A stretch of DNA of 64,000 nucleotides from Bradyrhizobium sp. 195 (GCF_023101665.1 NZ_CP082161.1:6448001-6512000); one strand, 5' to 3'; counted from the first letter of the stretch, positions 39,236 through 49,299 are shown. The notes: a model not told the origin generated them from the sequence alone. Numbers and translations: made by a program.

Positions 39236-41245
39236 TCAGGCGGCGTGAACCGAGCTCAGGAACTTGGCAACTTCCTGCTTCAACCGGTTGCTGTCGGCCG
39301 ACAGCAAGCGCGCCGCCGACAGCACCTGCGAGGAGGCTGAACCGGTCTCGGACGCCCCGCGCTGCACGTCGCCAATATTGGTCGAGACGCGCTGGGTGCC
39401 CTGAGCGGCCTGCAGTACATTACGCGAGATTTCCTGCGTGGCCGCGCCCTGCTGCTCCACCGCGGCGGCGACCGCAGAGGAGATCTCGGACAGCCGCTCG
39501 ATGGTACCGCTGATCTCCCGGATGGCGCCGACCGACTGCTCGGTGGCGGCCTGGATGTTCGCGATCTGCTGGCCGATCTCGCCGGTCGCCTTCGCGGTCT
39601 GCTCGGCGAGCGCCTTGACCTCGGTGGCGACGACGGCAAAGCCGCGGCCGGCATCGCCCGCACGCGCCGCCTCGATGGTGGCGTTGAGCGCGAGGAGATT
39701 GGTCTGGCCTGCAATGGTGCTGATCAGCTCGACGACGTCGCCGATCCGGGCCGCCGCCTTGGAGAGCTCGCCGACGCGATCGTTGGTCCTGCTCGCCTGG
39801 CCGACGGCCTCGCCCGCGATGCGGGCGGATTCCTGCACCTGGCGGGCGATCTCCCCGACCGAGGACGACAGCTCCTCGGTCGCGGTGGCGACCGCCTGGA
39901 CATTCGCGGTGGCTTCCTGCGATGCGGAGGCCACCTCCGTCGACAGGTCCTGGGCCCGCGAGGCGGTCGTGGTCAGGGTGCCGGCTGAGGCCTCCAGTTC
40001 GCTCGATGCCGACGACACGGTGTCGACGATCTCGCCGACCGCCTGCTCGAACTGGTCGGCGAGCCTGACCATGTCTTTCTTGCGGCTTTCGGCCTGCCGC
40101 GCCTCGAGCTCGCTCTGCTCGGCGCGCATGCGCTCGGTGTCGATCATATTGTCCTTGAACACCTGGATCGCCTTGGCCATGTCGCCGATCTCGTCGGCCT
40201 TGCCGCGGCCGGGGATCTCGACCTCGAGATTGCCGCCGGCGAGCCGTCCCATCGCGCTCGTCATCGAGGTCAGAGGGCCGACGATGCTGCGGGCGATCAG
40301 GAAGGCGACGATGCCGCCGAACAGGATAGCCAGACCGCCTGCAATCTCCTGAATGGTCGTCGTGCCGGCGATCACCGCTTCGGCATGGGTGCGCGAGTCC
40401 TGATAGTCCTTCTTCAGGGTCGTTTCAGCGGCCTTGAGCCTGCCGATGCTGTCGACGATGAGGGGCGCGAGGTTCTTGTGATAGATCTCGTCGGCCTGGA
40501 GCATCGCGGCGGAGGTCGCCTCGAACGCGGATTTGTAGATGCCGAGCGAGGTCTTCACCGGCGCGAGCGTGGATCGCAATTCCGCTGCCTGAGGGCTCTT
40601 TTCGATCGCCACGAGCCGCTGCGCCGCCCTGTCCACACTCGCCCGGAAGTTGGCCGGCCCCTGGGTGTCGCGCAGGGCCAGGAAACGCCAGTTTGCGACC
40701 CGAACAAGGAGGATCCTGGATTCGAGGTCGGCGACCAGGGCCGCAGTGTCTTCGTCGACGGCTGCGCGTGCCGCGTCGACCAGCTTGCCCATCTTGACGG
40801 CCAGCTCCTCGCCGCTCGGCAGCAACGTCGCCTTGCCCGTCCTCGTCTCGTTGACGGCGTCTGCGAGGTTGTCACGCAGGCGCCGCATCTTGGCGACGTC
40901 GTCGATGAGGCCGTTGTAGAGCGCCCGCCGCTCCTCCGAGAGCGTCCCCCTCGCGCCGACCCGCAACAGCTCGGTCGCCGCGGTTTCGCGCTCTTGCGCT
41001 TCCTTCATCGCGGGCTCGTTGGCATCGTAGACGTAGCGCAGATTAGCGCGCTGGATTGCCTGAAGGTGGGTCGAGATCTCCAGCACGCGCGCCGTGCTGT
41101 CCGAGAGCGCGGATTGTCTTGCGACCTGATCCTGCACCGCCCACAAATTCCAGACGGCAACCACCGCCATCACGAGACCAACCGCCACCAGGGCCATGAA
41201 GCCTGCGTACAGGCGTCCCCTGATCCGCAAACGAAACTTCGGCAT
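39236..41245 (-). CDS. methyl-accepting chemotaxis protein
   Basis: 669 residues from ATG 41245 (a GTG six bp earlier is in frame). First membrane helix at ~14-36 ([20 protein letters not shown]), a ~265-residue periplasmic helical sensor, second helix at ~305-325 ([20 protein letters not shown]), HAMP ([20 protein letters not shown]) and a cytoplasmic signalling domain whose hairpin tip reads [32 protein letters not shown] across about residue 530. No ligand-binding family recognised in the sensor. It would signal to CheA/CheW elsewhere in the genome. Confidence 0.95.
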   Translation of the reverse strand: MPKFRLRIRGRLYAGFMALVAVGLVMAVVAVWNLWAVQDQVARQSALSDSTARVLEISTHLQAIQRANLRYVYDANEPAMKEAQERETAATELLRVGARGTLSEERRALYNGLIDDVAKMRRLRDNLADAVNETRTGKATLLPSGEELAVKMGKLVDAARAAVDEDTAALVADLESRILLVRVANWRFLALRDTQGPANFRASVDRAAQRLVAIEKSPQAAELRSTLAPVKTSLGIYKSAFEATSAAMLQADEIYHKNLAPLIVDSIGRLKAAETTLKKDYQDSRTHAEAVIAGTTTIQEIAGGLAILFGGIVAFLIARSIVGPLTSMTSAMGRLAGGNLEVEIPGRGKADEIGDMAKAIQVFKDNMIDTERMRAEQSELEARQAESRKKDMVRLADQFEQAVGEIVDTVSSASSELEASAGTLTTTASRAQDLSTEVASASQEATANVQAVATATEELSSSVGEIARQVQESARIAGEAVGQASRTNDRVGELSKAAARIGDVVELISTIAGQTNLLALNATIEAARAGDAGRGFAVVATEVKALAEQTAKATGEIGQQIANIQAATEQSVGAIREISGTIERLSEISSAVAAAVEQQGAATQEISRNVLQAAQGTQRVSTNIGDVQRGASETGSASSQVLSAARLLSADSNRLKQEVAKFLSSVHAA

Positions 41246-41503
41246 TCCCACTGTCCACCCAGATGCATTCCACTTCGAGCGGCCGAACGCTTCCGGCGAT
41301 CGTCACCGGCCACCCTGGCAGCCGCGCTCGCATCCTTGCGACCCACGCTGCACCGCGACACAATGGATGACACTCGTTAATTGAACCTTCAAATTCCTCG
41401 CGCGTGCGCGCCTCACCGCACATGAGATGTGCTGATTTTATCGGCAGCTATGCGAAGTCATGCAAGAATCCGCAGCGGCGTGCATAGCGTCGTACGCGAA
41501 CCT

Positions 41504-44050
41504 CTAGAGGGCGCTGGCCTGCTGCAATTTGCCGAGTGCGTGCTCGACCACTTCGAGCGTGTACGGCTTCTGGACGACCGGCATGGAGGCTAGCTCCGCC
41601 GGAAGCGGCGCGCGCTCCCCATAGCCGGTTGCGAAGATGAAGGGCACGCCGATCTCTTTCAGCTTCTGCGCGACCTTGATGCTGCTCTCGCTGCCGAGGT
41701 TGAGATCGAGCAACGCAAAGCTCGGCCGCGTGCGTTCGATCGAGCGCAGCGCCTGGTCGACGGTTGCGGCGGTGTCGACGTGGCGGGCGCCGAGATCGAG
41801 CAGGATGACCTCCGCCGCCATTGCGATGATCAGATTGTCCTCGACGATCAGCGCGGTCTCGGAAATCCGGGGACGGCTCGACTCCTGCTCCTCGATGCGC
41901 ATGGCGGCTCCTGCGATTGACGGCACCAATTCAACGAAATTGGGGGGAATGACGAACTTCGCCTGCACCCCCAGAAGGTCGAAGCGGATTTCGGCATCGC
42001 CCTTGAGATCGAACGGCACCGAGCGCTCAATGATCGTGGTGCCGAAGCCGCGCCGCGACGGCGGCTGCACCGGCGGACCGCCGCTTTCCTTCCATTCGAT
42101 CACGAGGCTCGACGAGGGATCGAGGCGCCAGACCACCTCGACACTCCCGGTGGAATCGGCGAGCGCGCCGTATTTGGCGGAATTGGTCATCATCTCGTGC
42201 ACGACGAGCGCCAGCGTGGCGAAGGCCTTGGGATCGAGCGCCACGTCGGGCCCGCCGATCTTCACGCGGTCAGCGCGCGACCCGAGATAGGCGCCCGCCT
42301 CGGATTCCAACAGGGTCCGCAGCGCCACCGGCGCCCAGTTCAAATTGGTGATCTGGTCATGGGCGCGGGCCAGGGCCTGGATGCGGCCGCCGAGAACGCT
42401 GGCAAACTCCTCGACGTTCATCGCGGTGTCCTTGCTCTGCGCCACCAGCGCGCGGACCAGGCTCAGGATGTTGCGGACGCGGTGGTTGAGCTCGGCGATC
42501 ATCAACTCCTGCCGCTCCTGGGCACCGCGGCGCTCGCGCGCGGCGAGATCGGACAATTGCAGGATCACTTCCAGCAGTGTGACGCGCAGGCTCTCGGCGA
42601 TGCGGATGTCGGCCGTCGACCACGGTCTCGACTGGCCCTCCACCGTCTCCTGCCAGAGCTCGAAACTCTTGCGCGGCGTCAGACGCGGTCCATTCGGGCC
42701 CTCGTCGTAGACCTTGTCGGGGGCGCCGGCCCAGTTCACCGAACGCGTCAGCTCGCGCCGGAAGAAGATCAGGCAGTCGCGCGGGGTCCGCGAGATCGGA
42801 ATGGCGAGAAATCCCGCCGCGCGATCACGGAAGGCCTGGCCGGCGGCATAGACCTTGGCGATATCAGCGCTGGCGAAGATCCGCCCCGGCGAGGTCCGGT
42901 TGATGAAGGCGACGAGATCCTTCACCTCGTCCTCGGTCGGCGTCTCGCCCTGACGCGCGATCTTGTTGTCGGACCACACCGCGACGCCGTCGCAGTCGAT
43001 CATCTTGCGATAGTCGCCGAGGAAGTCGACGATCGCGCGGCGGCTGTGCTCGTGCGAGGCCGCGATCTCGATCAACCGCTCCTGGACCTGGTGGGCGCGG
43101 GCCTCATAGGCGACGTCGCCCTCGCGCTCGCGCCCCTCGACGATCCAGGAGAACATCTGCCCGAACAGTTCGGAGGCCGTCCGCTTGTCGAACGAGATGT
43201 AACGCGGCGAATAATGATGACAGGCGAACAATCCCCATAGCTTGCCGTCGCGCAGGATCGACACCGACATCGAGGCAGCCACCCCCATGTTGCGCAGATA
43301 TTCGATATGTATCGGCGAGACCGAGCGCAGCACACTCATTGAAAGGTCGAGCAATCCCGCATTGTGCGTCGCCGTCGACATCAGAGCGGCCGGCCTGGCG
43401 TTGATGTCGGCGATGATGCGCAGCCAGTTGCGCTGGTAGAGGGCACGCGCCTGCCTCGGGATGTCCGATGCGGGATAGCGCAGGCCGAGGAAGGATTCGA
43501 GACCCGTCTCCGCGGTCTCGGCAATCACCTCGCCCGATCCGTCCGGATGAAACTGATAGACCATGACGCGATCGAAGCCGGTCAGCACCTTGAGCTGGCG
43601 CGCCGCCTCGCGCGCGAGGTCGGTCATGCCGCGCGTCTTGCGGATCCGGTCGAGCATCAGGCGGACAAGCTCGCCGGAATTGACGCCCGGCTCGTGCACG
43701 CTCGGCTCCGCCTCGACGATGAGATAGACGCCCGAGAAATGGATCGAGAGATCGTAAAGCGGCTTGCCGGCCTGGAGCCCGACACCGAACAGGCGCTCGG
43801 TCGCATCCGGCCCGCTCAGATGATCGACGCGGCTGCGGATGGTCTCGACGGCGGCTGCGGAGATGACGCTCGACAACGGCTGCAGGAGCAGATCGGCGAA
43901 GTCACTTCCAAGAAAGCTGCCGGCATTGTCCGAGGCCATGCAGATCGTGAAATCCGAGAGCACGACGAGCACGAAGCCAAACGGCTGCACGGTGCCGGGA
44001 ATGTGGATCGGCTCGCGATCGCAATTGGTGAGATCGACCGCCTCGTTCAT
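41504..44050 (-). CDS. bphP: bacteriophytochrome HWE-type histidine kinase with C-terminal receiver
   Basis: 848 residues. PAS-GAF-PHY photosensory core: DLTNCDREPIHIPGTVQPFG places the biliverdin-binding Cys at residue 10; LGLRYPASDIPRQARALY (~195) and SPIHIEYLRNMGVAASMSVS are the GAF chromophore-pocket motifs; the PHY tongue region follows. The kinase is HWE/HisKA_2 type: MIAELNHRVRNILSLVRALV with phospho-acceptor His ~520, VVHEMMTNSAKYGAL (N box) and VIEWKESGGP (WxE). A receiver domain ends the protein (ALIVEDN, ALLDLNLG with the phospho-Asp, KPYT). It senses red/far-red light. Overlaps bphO by 4 bp. Confidence 0.95.
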   Translation of the reverse strand: MNEAVDLTNCDREPIHIPGTVQPFGFVLVVLSDFTICMASDNAGSFLGSDFADLLLQPLSSVISAAAVETIRSRVDHLSGPDATERLFGVGLQAGKPLYDLSIHFSGVYLIVEAEPSVHEPGVNSGELVRLMLDRIRKTRGMTDLAREAARQLKVLTGFDRVMVYQFHPDGSGEVIAETAETGLESFLGLRYPASDIPRQARALYQRNWLRIIADINARPAALMSTATHNAGLLDLSMSVLRSVSPIHIEYLRNMGVAASMSVSILRDGKLWGLFACHHYSPRYISFDKRTASELFGQMFSWIVEGREREGDVAYEARAHQVQERLIEIAASHEHSRRAIVDFLGDYRKMIDCDGVAVWSDNKIARQGETPTEDEVKDLVAFINRTSPGRIFASADIAKVYAAGQAFRDRAAGFLAIPISRTPRDCLIFFRRELTRSVNWAGAPDKVYDEGPNGPRLTPRKSFELWQETVEGQSRPWSTADIRIAESLRVTLLEVILQLSDLAARERRGAQERQELMIAELNHRVRNILSLVRALVAQSKDTAMNVEEFASVLGGRIQALARAHDQITNLNWAPVALRTLLESEAGAYLGSRADRVKIGGPDVALDPKAFATLALVVHEMMTNSAKYGALADSTGSVEVVWRLDPSSSLVIEWKESGGPPVQPPSRRGFGTTIIERSVPFDLKGDAEIRFDLLGVQAKFVIPPNFVELVPSIAGAAMRIEEQESSRPRISETALIVEDNLIIAMAAEVILLDLGARHVDTAATVDQALRSIERTRPSFALLDLNLGSESSIKVAQKLKEIGVPFIFATGYGERAPLPAELASMPVVQKPYTLEVVEHALGKLQQASAL

Positions 44051-44631
44051 GCGCGGTCCGCCGCCCGCTCGAACGCGGCAAAGGCAACGCGCGCCGACGT
44101 GATCACCTCGACCTCGTCGCACTCTTCTTCGTCTTCGAGCTTTGACAGGAAACTCTGCCAGAGCCGCTTGCCCGTGCCGTGGCGGAGGTAGCTGGTGGCC
44201 CCGCCGATGCGCGGATCGGTCGCATCGGCAATCATCTTCAGCAGAAATTTCGCGCCGAGCCGGGAGCCCTCCAGCACGTACATGGTGCCAAGCACGCCGC
44301 TGCGCGTGAGTGGCGGCACGGACACCGTCGCCGCCGCGCTTGCGCCCAGGCGTTCGAGATCGGTCGCAATGGCAGCGCTCCGCGACCGCTCCGGCCAGTC
44401 CGGAAAGAGCTCCTCCACACCGGCGTCAACCAGCGCGGCTTCGAGCGGAAGAAGGGCACCGGCACTGGCATGAAGAAAGCAGCGATAGCCGGAAAAACCG
44501 GTCAGATCGAACGCTGACAGTTGCGAATCGAGCTCGCGATGGGCATCCGACGTCGCATCTCTCAGGCGTTCACGGAGACCGGAAAAGCTGCGGCCCGCAT
44601 GTCTCGTAACGTCCGAAGCCCCAACCAGCAT
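44047..44631 (-). CDS. bphO: biliverdin-producing heme oxygenase
   Basis: Cleaves heme to biliverdin IX-alpha, the chromophore of the phytochrome encoded next. 194 residues from ATG 44631. LRDATSDAHRELDSQLSAFD carries the proximal His (AHxxLD), and TRSGVLGTMYVLEGSRLGAK is the conserved distal-helix region (GxxYVLEGSxLG). The TGA overlaps the bphP ATG (ATGA), so enzyme and photoreceptor are coupled. The start is tentative; an upstream extension is possible but is low-complexity. Confidence 0.92.
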   Translation of the reverse strand: MLVGASDVTRHAGRSFSGLRERLRDATSDAHRELDSQLSAFDLTGFSGYRCFLHASAGALLPLEAALVDAGVEELFPDWPERSRSAAIATDLERLGASAAATVSVPPLTRSGVLGTMYVLEGSRLGAKFLLKMIADATDPRIGGATSYLRHGTGKRLWQSFLSKLEDEEECDEVEVITSARVAFAAFERAADRA

Positions 44632-44764
44632 GCAATTCCCAAAAGCTCGCGGTCTCGGGCGCGATGCCCCAGCAAGCCACAAAAACGTGGCCGAGCTGCA
44701 AAGGTTCCTGAGGGTCCGGGATTCAAGCCGGAAGCGGCGCGGGCGGCGTTTCCTCTTGATCGAT

Positions 44765-44932
44765 CTATTTCCGCCGCACAGGCTTTGTCAGTTCGTAGGC
44801 AATCTCGGCGCGGGTCATCCCGCAGTCCTGAAGCTCCCGCTCGGTCATCGCAGCGAGCTGGCATCGGACCCGGGACCGCTGGCGCCGGGCCCGCACGAGG
44901 TCCACCAGCGTCCGCCACACCCGCACAAACAT
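44765..44932 (-). CDS. DUF1127 small protein
   Basis: 55 residues or slightly fewer. VWRTLVDLVRARRQRSRVRC is an amphipathic Arg-rich helix, and LAAMTERELQDCGMTRAEIA is the DUF1127 signature (L-x-x-L-s-d-r-e-L-x-D-i-G-l-s-R). These small proteins bind RNA or partners and affect stress and metabolism in some alphaproteobacteria; the role here is unknown. Upstream of bphO on the same strand is no gene; this one lies 130 bp before it, so cotranscription is possible. Confidence 0.82.
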   Translation of the reverse strand: MFVRVWRTLVDLVRARRQRSRVRCQLAAMTERELQDCGMTRAEIAYELTKPVRRK

Positions 44933-44985
44933 CGTGAGGCGTGACGGACAGGGCCGGCCGGTGGACGCGACGCCGTCCAAGCCGG

Positions 44986-45423
44986 TCAGCTCGCAGCCGG
45001 TGCTTGCGGAAACGGGCCCAGCGCCCTCTCGGTCAGGATCGAGTCGCAGTACTCGCGGATTTCCTTGATCTTGCCGTCCTCAAGACGAAACACCAGGCAA
45101 TAGTCGTTGTCGTAGCGCACGCCCTCAGGCGTGACGTTGTCGCCCTTGGCCTCCACGACGACCACATCGCCGTCGGCGATGAAGCGATGCGCGACCGTGC
45201 GCGTGCGGTCGCGCAGGCGGGTGCGCACATAGCCGTGCAGATCGTTGAGGATCGCCTCCTTGCCCGCAAAGGTGCGGGACCAGGAATATTGTCCGGTCAC
45301 GACCCATTTGGCATCCTCGGCAAGGCTTGTGGTGAACAGGGCGCGATCGCGCGCGGCCGGATCGGGATTGGCGGCGGCGGCAAAAATATCCTGCATCAGT
45401 TTCTTGTTGGCGCTCGCGCTCAT
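44986..45423 (-). CDS. nuclear transport factor 2 family (SnoaL-like) protein
   Basis: 145 residues, cone-shaped NTF2 fold. NKKLMQDIFAAAANPDPAAR, AEDAKWVVTGQYSWSRTFAG with GKEAIL, and YDNDYCLVFRLEDGKIKEIR, EYCDS are the recurring pattern (FxxxDGKIxExxxY). Often a small-molecule binding or isomerase-like protein. AAGGAGA 6 bp upstream fixes ATG 45423. Divergent from the LysR gene 92 bp away, a typical LysR-target arrangement. Confidence 0.85.
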   Translation of the reverse strand: MSASANKKLMQDIFAAAANPDPAARDRALFTTSLAEDAKWVVTGQYSWSRTFAGKEAILNDLHGYVRTRLRDRTRTVAHRFIADGDVVVVEAKGDNVTPEGVRYDNDYCLVFRLEDGKIKEIREYCDSILTERALGPFPQAPAAS

Positions 45424-45515
45424 GGCGGCATCTCCTTTTTGGTGAGAACGCGGAGATCATCGCCGGCCGATCGACATTCTTCAAATCGATAGTAGATATG
45501 ATATGTATTCGTCTT

Positions 45516-46430
45516 ATGAATTTGAATTCGCTTGACCTCAACCTGCTGACCGCGCTCGACGCATTGCTGCGCGAGGCCAGTGTCAGTCGCGCCGCGCTCC
45601 GGATGGGCCTGTCCCAGCCGGCAGCGAGCCATGCGTTGCAGCGCCTGCGCGACATTCTCGGCGATCCGCTGCTGGTGCGCACCGGCGCGCGCATGGAGCT
45701 GACGCCGCGGGCGCAGGCCCTGCGCGCACCGCTCGCTCAGGCGCTCGACCAGGTGCGCGGACTGTTCGTGCCTGACGAGTTCGACGCGGCACGCAGCGAG
45801 CGGCAATTCCGCCTGATGATGCCCGACCTGGCAGTCGAGCTGCTGATGCCGCCGCTGATGGAGAAGGTGACGCGTCTTGCGCCCAACGTCCGCATCGACG
45901 TCGTGCCATGGCGGGGACCTGCGATCTTCCACACCGAGTTCGCCCGCACCATCGACCTCGTGATCGCGATCGGCAATGCGTTCAAGGGGTTTCATCGCCA
46001 ATTGCTCTATACCGACAGTGACGCGCTGGCGGTGCGGCGCGGCCATCCAATCGGCGCCAAACTTAAACGGCGCGAGGCGTTCCTGGCCGCACGCCATGTC
46101 GGCGTGGTCATCCGCGGCCAGCCCGAGGATCTCATCGACACCTGGCTGCGGGCCAAGGGCATCGAGCGGCACATCTCGCTGGCCGTGTCAGGCTATCTCG
46201 AAGCGCTGCACGTCGCCGCCCGTACCGACCTCGTCGCCTTCGTGCCGCGCCGGCTGATCGCCGCGCTGTCGAAGCAGCTCGGCCTCGTCGCAGTGACGCC
46301 GCCGCTCGATCCTGGGATCGACGAACAGTTCATGTTCCATCCGACCCGCGCGCAGATGGACCCCGGCTCGATCTGGTTGCGGCGGCTGATGCTGGAAACG
46401 GGGCGGGCGTTGGAGAAGAAATCTTCGTAG
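45516..46430 (+). CDS. LysR family transcriptional regulator
   Basis: 304 residues. The N-terminal winged helix is SLDLNLLTALDALLREASVS then AALRMGLSQPAASHALQRLR. The NodD-like start (LDLNLL) groups it with NodD/SyrM-type LysR proteins. The effector-binding domain follows (LMMPDLAVELLMPPLMEKV). It may control the divergent NTF2-like gene. The stop codon TAG is part of a dispersed repeat arm (tcttcgTAGggcgg). The intergenic region has atatgatatgtat near 45495, a possible binding site. Confidence 0.93.
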   Translation: MNLNSLDLNLLTALDALLREASVSRAALRMGLSQPAASHALQRLRDILGDPLLVRTGARMELTPRAQALRAPLAQALDQVRGLFVPDEFDAARSERQFRLMMPDLAVELLMPPLMEKVTRLAPNVRIDVVPWRGPAIFHTEFARTIDLVIAIGNAFKGFHRQLLYTDSDALAVRRGHPIGAKLKRREAFLAARHVGVVIRGQPEDLIDTWLRAKGIERHISLAVSGYLEALHVAARTDLVAFVPRRLIAALSKQLGLVAVTPPLDPGIDEQFMFHPTRAQMDPGSIWLRRLMLETGRALEKKSS

Positions 46431-46515
46431 GGCGGATTAGCCGAAGGCGTAATCCGCCGCTGGCTTCCCGTTTGGAAACCGAAGTGGCGGGTTACGCTTC
46501 GCTACCCGCCCTACG
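46426..46515. repeat. dispersed palindromic repeat, CGTAGGGCGGATTAGC type
   Basis: Arms cgtagggcggattagc and gctacccgccctacg with inner aatccgcc / ggcgggtt. It provides the LysR stop codon. Confidence 0.8.
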
Positions 46516-46529
46516 TTCCGGAAAAAGAT

Positions 46530-46563
46530 CGTGGGCACGACGCTGCGCGCCTTTGCCCACCCT
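46530..46563. repeat. partial copy of the GTGGGCAAAG repeat
   Basis: cgtgggcacgacgctgcgcg then cctttgcccacccta: only the right half of the palindrome found at 11093. No left arm is present. It sits directly after the previous repeat. Confidence 0.65.
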
Positions 46564-46578
46564 ATGAGCCGGCGCGCG

Positions 46579-47199
46579 TTACGCCTTCTGCGCGGCCATC
46601 ACCTTTGCCACCGCGGGGCGGTCCGACATGCGTTTGAAGTGATCGGCGATCTTCGGCGTTGCGTTGATGTCGACGCTGTCGCCTTCGAGCCAGGTCGAGA
46701 GGGTGTAGAGATAGGGATCGCAGATCGTGTACTGATCGCCCATCACCCAGGGTCCCCGAAGCATCTTCTGCTCCATCAGCACGAAGCAGGCGGCCATGGT
46801 CTGCGGGACCTTAGCCTTCATGTCGGCGAACGAGCTCTCCTGCGTCGCCCAGCGCGCGCCGCGCATCTTGTGGGCATGGTTGATGTGCACGGTCGAGCAG
46901 AGATAGGAGTTGAACGACTGCACCTGGGCGAAGTCGAAGGGATCGTCGAGCGGCGCGAGCTTCGCCTTCGGGAACGTCTGCGCGAGGTAAGCCAGCATCG
47001 CCGGCGTCTCGGTGAGGACGCCGCGATCGGTCACCAGCGCCGGCACGCGGCCCTTCGGGTTAATCGCGAGATAGTCCGGGCTGTTCTGCTGGTTGTCCTT
47101 GAAGCTCAGCCGTTCAGCCGTGTAGTCGGCGCCGGCCTCCTCCAGGGTGATGTAGGTGGCGAGCGCGCAGGTGCCGGTGGCGTAGTAGAGCTTGAGCAT
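46579..47199 (-). CDS. glutathione S-transferase
   Basis: 206 residues. MLKLYYATGTCALATYITLE is the beta-class-like start with Cys at residue 11, NPKGRVPALVTDRGVLTETP gives the cis-Pro and TETPAMLAYLAQ the glutathione site, and MGDQYTICDPYLYTLSTWLE the C-terminal N-cap box. GAGGTCC 6 bp upstream supports ATG 47199. It is divergent from the flavin monooxygenase gene, suggesting a shared role in aromatic compound handling, but that is inference. Confidence 0.9.
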   Translation of the reverse strand: MLKLYYATGTCALATYITLEEAGADYTAERLSFKDNQQNSPDYLAINPKGRVPALVTDRGVLTETPAMLAYLAQTFPKAKLAPLDDPFDFAQVQSFNSYLCSTVHINHAHKMRGARWATQESSFADMKAKVPQTMAACFVLMEQKMLRGPWVMGDQYTICDPYLYTLSTWLEGDSVDINATPKIADHFKRMSDRPAVAKVMAAQKA

Positions 47200-47324
47200 G
47201 GCGGACCTCATGGGAAAACCGGAGGTTATCGGCCCTCGTCCGCGCCGTCCATAGGCGAGCTCTTCGCAGTTGCCCACCGCCGCCCTGCTATGCGAAGACG
47301 CGTCAATCGGAGGGGGATTTTGTC

Positions 47325-48605
47325 ATGACCGTACTCATCGCCGGTGGCGGCATCGGCGGGTTGACGCTTGCGCTCAGCCTGCACCAGATCGGCGTTCCCG
47401 TAAAAGTGTTCGAGAGCGTCGCCGAACTGAAGCCGCTCGGCGTCGGCATCAACGTGCTGCCGCATGCGGTGCGTGAGCTGATCGAGCTGGGCTTGATGGA
47501 CAGGCTGGATGCCAGCGGCGTACGGACCCGTGAGCTCGCCTATTTCTCCAAGCACGGCAAGCCGATCTGGAGCGAGCCGCGGGGGCTCGAGGCCGGCTAT
47601 AAATGGCCGCAATTCTCGATCCATCGCGGCACGCTGCAGCAGCTCCTGCTCGACACCGCGGTCGAGCGGCTCGGCCGCGAGAACATCCTCACCCGCCACC
47701 ATCTGACCGGCTGGACCGAAACGGCCGAGGGCGTGCGCGCCGACTTTATCGACAGGGCAACCGGCAAGGCCGCGGGAACTTACGACGGTGCGATCCTGAT
47801 CGCCGCCGATGGCATCCATTCCGCCGCGCGCGAAAAGCTCTATCCGGGCGAAGGCCCGCCGATCTGGAACGGGCGCATCCTCTGGCGCGGCGTCACGCCG
47901 GCAAAGGCCTTCCTCACCGGCCGCACCATGATCATGGCCGGGCACGAGATCCTGAAATTCGTCTGCTATCCGATCAGCAAGGCGTCGGACGCGGCCGGCA
48001 ATCATCTGATCAACTGGGTCGCCGAGCGCCACATGCCGCCGACCTATCAGTGGCGGCGCGAGGACTACAACCGCACTGCGCGGCTCGAGGAGTTTCTGCC
48101 CTGGTTCGAGAGCTGGCAATTCGACTGGCTCGACGTGCCCGGCCTGATCAAGAACTGCCCGCACGCCTATGAATATCCGCTGGTGGACCGCGATCCGGTC
48201 TCGCAATGGACCTTTGGCAAGGTCACGCTGATGGGCGATGCCGCGCATCCGATGTATCCGATCGGATCGAACGGCGCCTCGCAGGCGATCCTCGATGCCC
48301 GCACCATCACCCGCGAGATTCTCGCGCATGGACCGACGAGCGCGGCGCTGCTCGCCTATGAGGCCGAGCGCCGGCCCGCGACCACCGACCTCGTCCTGCT
48401 CAACCGCAAGAACGGCCCCGAACAGGTGATGCAGCTCGTCGAGGAGCGCGCGCCCGACGGCTTTGAGGTCGTCACCGACGTGCTGTCGCAGCAGGAGCTG
48501 GAAGACATCGCCGCCAACTACAAGCGCGTCGCGGGATTCCAGGTGGAAGCGTTGAACGCGAAGCCGCCGATCGTGAGCAAGGACGCGCGGCGGATTGAGG
48601 CGTGA
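47325..48605 (+). CDS. FAD-dependent aromatic monooxygenase (class A flavoprotein)
   Basis: 426 residues. VLIAGGGIGGLTLALSLHQI is the FAD-binding GxGxxG, AILIAADGIHSAAREKLYPG the DG motif and VTLMGDAAHPMYPIGSNGAS the GD motif with the pyrophosphate contact. KWPQFSIHRGTLQQLLLDTA lies in the substrate domain. Such enzymes hydroxylate phenolic or related substrates with NAD(P)H; the exact substrate cannot be read. Next to a divergent GST gene. Confidence 0.9.
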   Translation: MTVLIAGGGIGGLTLALSLHQIGVPVKVFESVAELKPLGVGINVLPHAVRELIELGLMDRLDASGVRTRELAYFSKHGKPIWSEPRGLEAGYKWPQFSIHRGTLQQLLLDTAVERLGRENILTRHHLTGWTETAEGVRADFIDRATGKAAGTYDGAILIAADGIHSAAREKLYPGEGPPIWNGRILWRGVTPAKAFLTGRTMIMAGHEILKFVCYPISKASDAAGNHLINWVAERHMPPTYQWRREDYNRTARLEEFLPWFESWQFDWLDVPGLIKNCPHAYEYPLVDRDPVSQWTFGKVTLMGDAAHPMYPIGSNGASQAILDARTITREILAHGPTSAALLAYEAERRPATTDLVLLNRKNGPEQVMQLVEERAPDGFEVVTDVLSQQELEDIAANYKRVAGFQVEALNAKPPIVSKDARRIEA

Positions 48606-48634
48606 GTTTCTGCACCAGGCGAGATGCGCATGAC

Positions 48635-48795
48635 TGTGCCCTCGCCCCTTGTGGGAGAGGGCGGCGACGCCGGTAGACACAACCTCAGTTGGGTGAGGGG
48701 TCTGTCTCGGCGCGCGCATCTCGCGATTTGAATCCGCGGAGAGATACCCCTCATCCGGCGCTCCGCGCCACCTTCTCCCACAAGGTGAAAAGGGG
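48635..48795. repeat. dispersed repeat, CCCTCGCCCCTTGTGGGAGAGGG type
   Basis: tgtgccctcgccccttgtgg ... ccaccttctcccacaaggtg with inner gggtgaggggtctg and tacccctcatccgg. Same design as 34528-34678; about 160 bp. Confidence 0.8.
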
Positions 48796-48814
48796 TACCG
48801 CATGCGCGACGAGA

Positions 48815-49237
48815 CTATTTGCCCACCACCCTCGCCGCTTCCAGCAATCGCTCGCTCGCGCTTGCCGTCGCCAGCACCGTGCCGTCCTCCGCCATCAGCT
48901 TCGCCTCGACGAACGCAATCGTCCTGCCGAGCTGCGTGACCTTCGCTTCGCCGATGATCGGCCCCGGCTTTGCAGGCGCCAAAAAATTCACGGTCATGCT
49001 GATGGTCGTCGTGTAGAGCCGGCCCTCGCTCATCACCAGCACGGCCGGGCCCATCGTGTCGTCGAGCATGGCCGAGAGCATGCCACCCTGGATGAAGCCG
49101 GCCGGATTGCAGAACTCCGGCTTGCCGTTGAAGGCGAGCCTGATCCAGCCCTCCCCGGGACGGGCATCGAGCAGGCGCCAGCCGAGCAGCTCGGCGCAGG
49201 GCGGCCTTGGAAAGTTGTCGAGCGCGGTCTTGACCAT
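48815..49237 (-). CDS. PaaI-type hotdog thioesterase
   Basis: 140 residues. CNPAGFIQGGMLSAMLDDTM contains the HGG-like helix of hotdog thioesterases (here QGGMLSAMLDD, with the catalytic Asp), and ISMTVNFLAPAKPG with GEAKVTQLGRTIAFVEAKLM the second strand pair. Hydrolyses acyl- or phenylacetyl-CoA-type thioesters by family. Position 75 bp after mutY's 3' end on the same strand; no coupling. Confidence 0.88.
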   Translation of the reverse strand: MVKTALDNFPRPPCAELLGWRLLDARPGEGWIRLAFNGKPEFCNPAGFIQGGMLSAMLDDTMGPAVLVMSEGRLYTTTISMTVNFLAPAKPGPIIGEAKVTQLGRTIAFVEAKLMAEDGTVLATASASERLLEAARVVGK

Positions 49238-49299
49238 GGCGAACCTCCGTTGCCGTCAACCGATAGCGCAAGCCTGCTGACAACCTGGTGTCAGCAGGA

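Noticed and set aside
41377..41391. TTAA-N7-TTCA upstream of the chemoreceptor gene, possible CtrA box
   Set aside because: Only one half-site matches on this strand and the gene runs the other way. The ccrM box is a better candidate.
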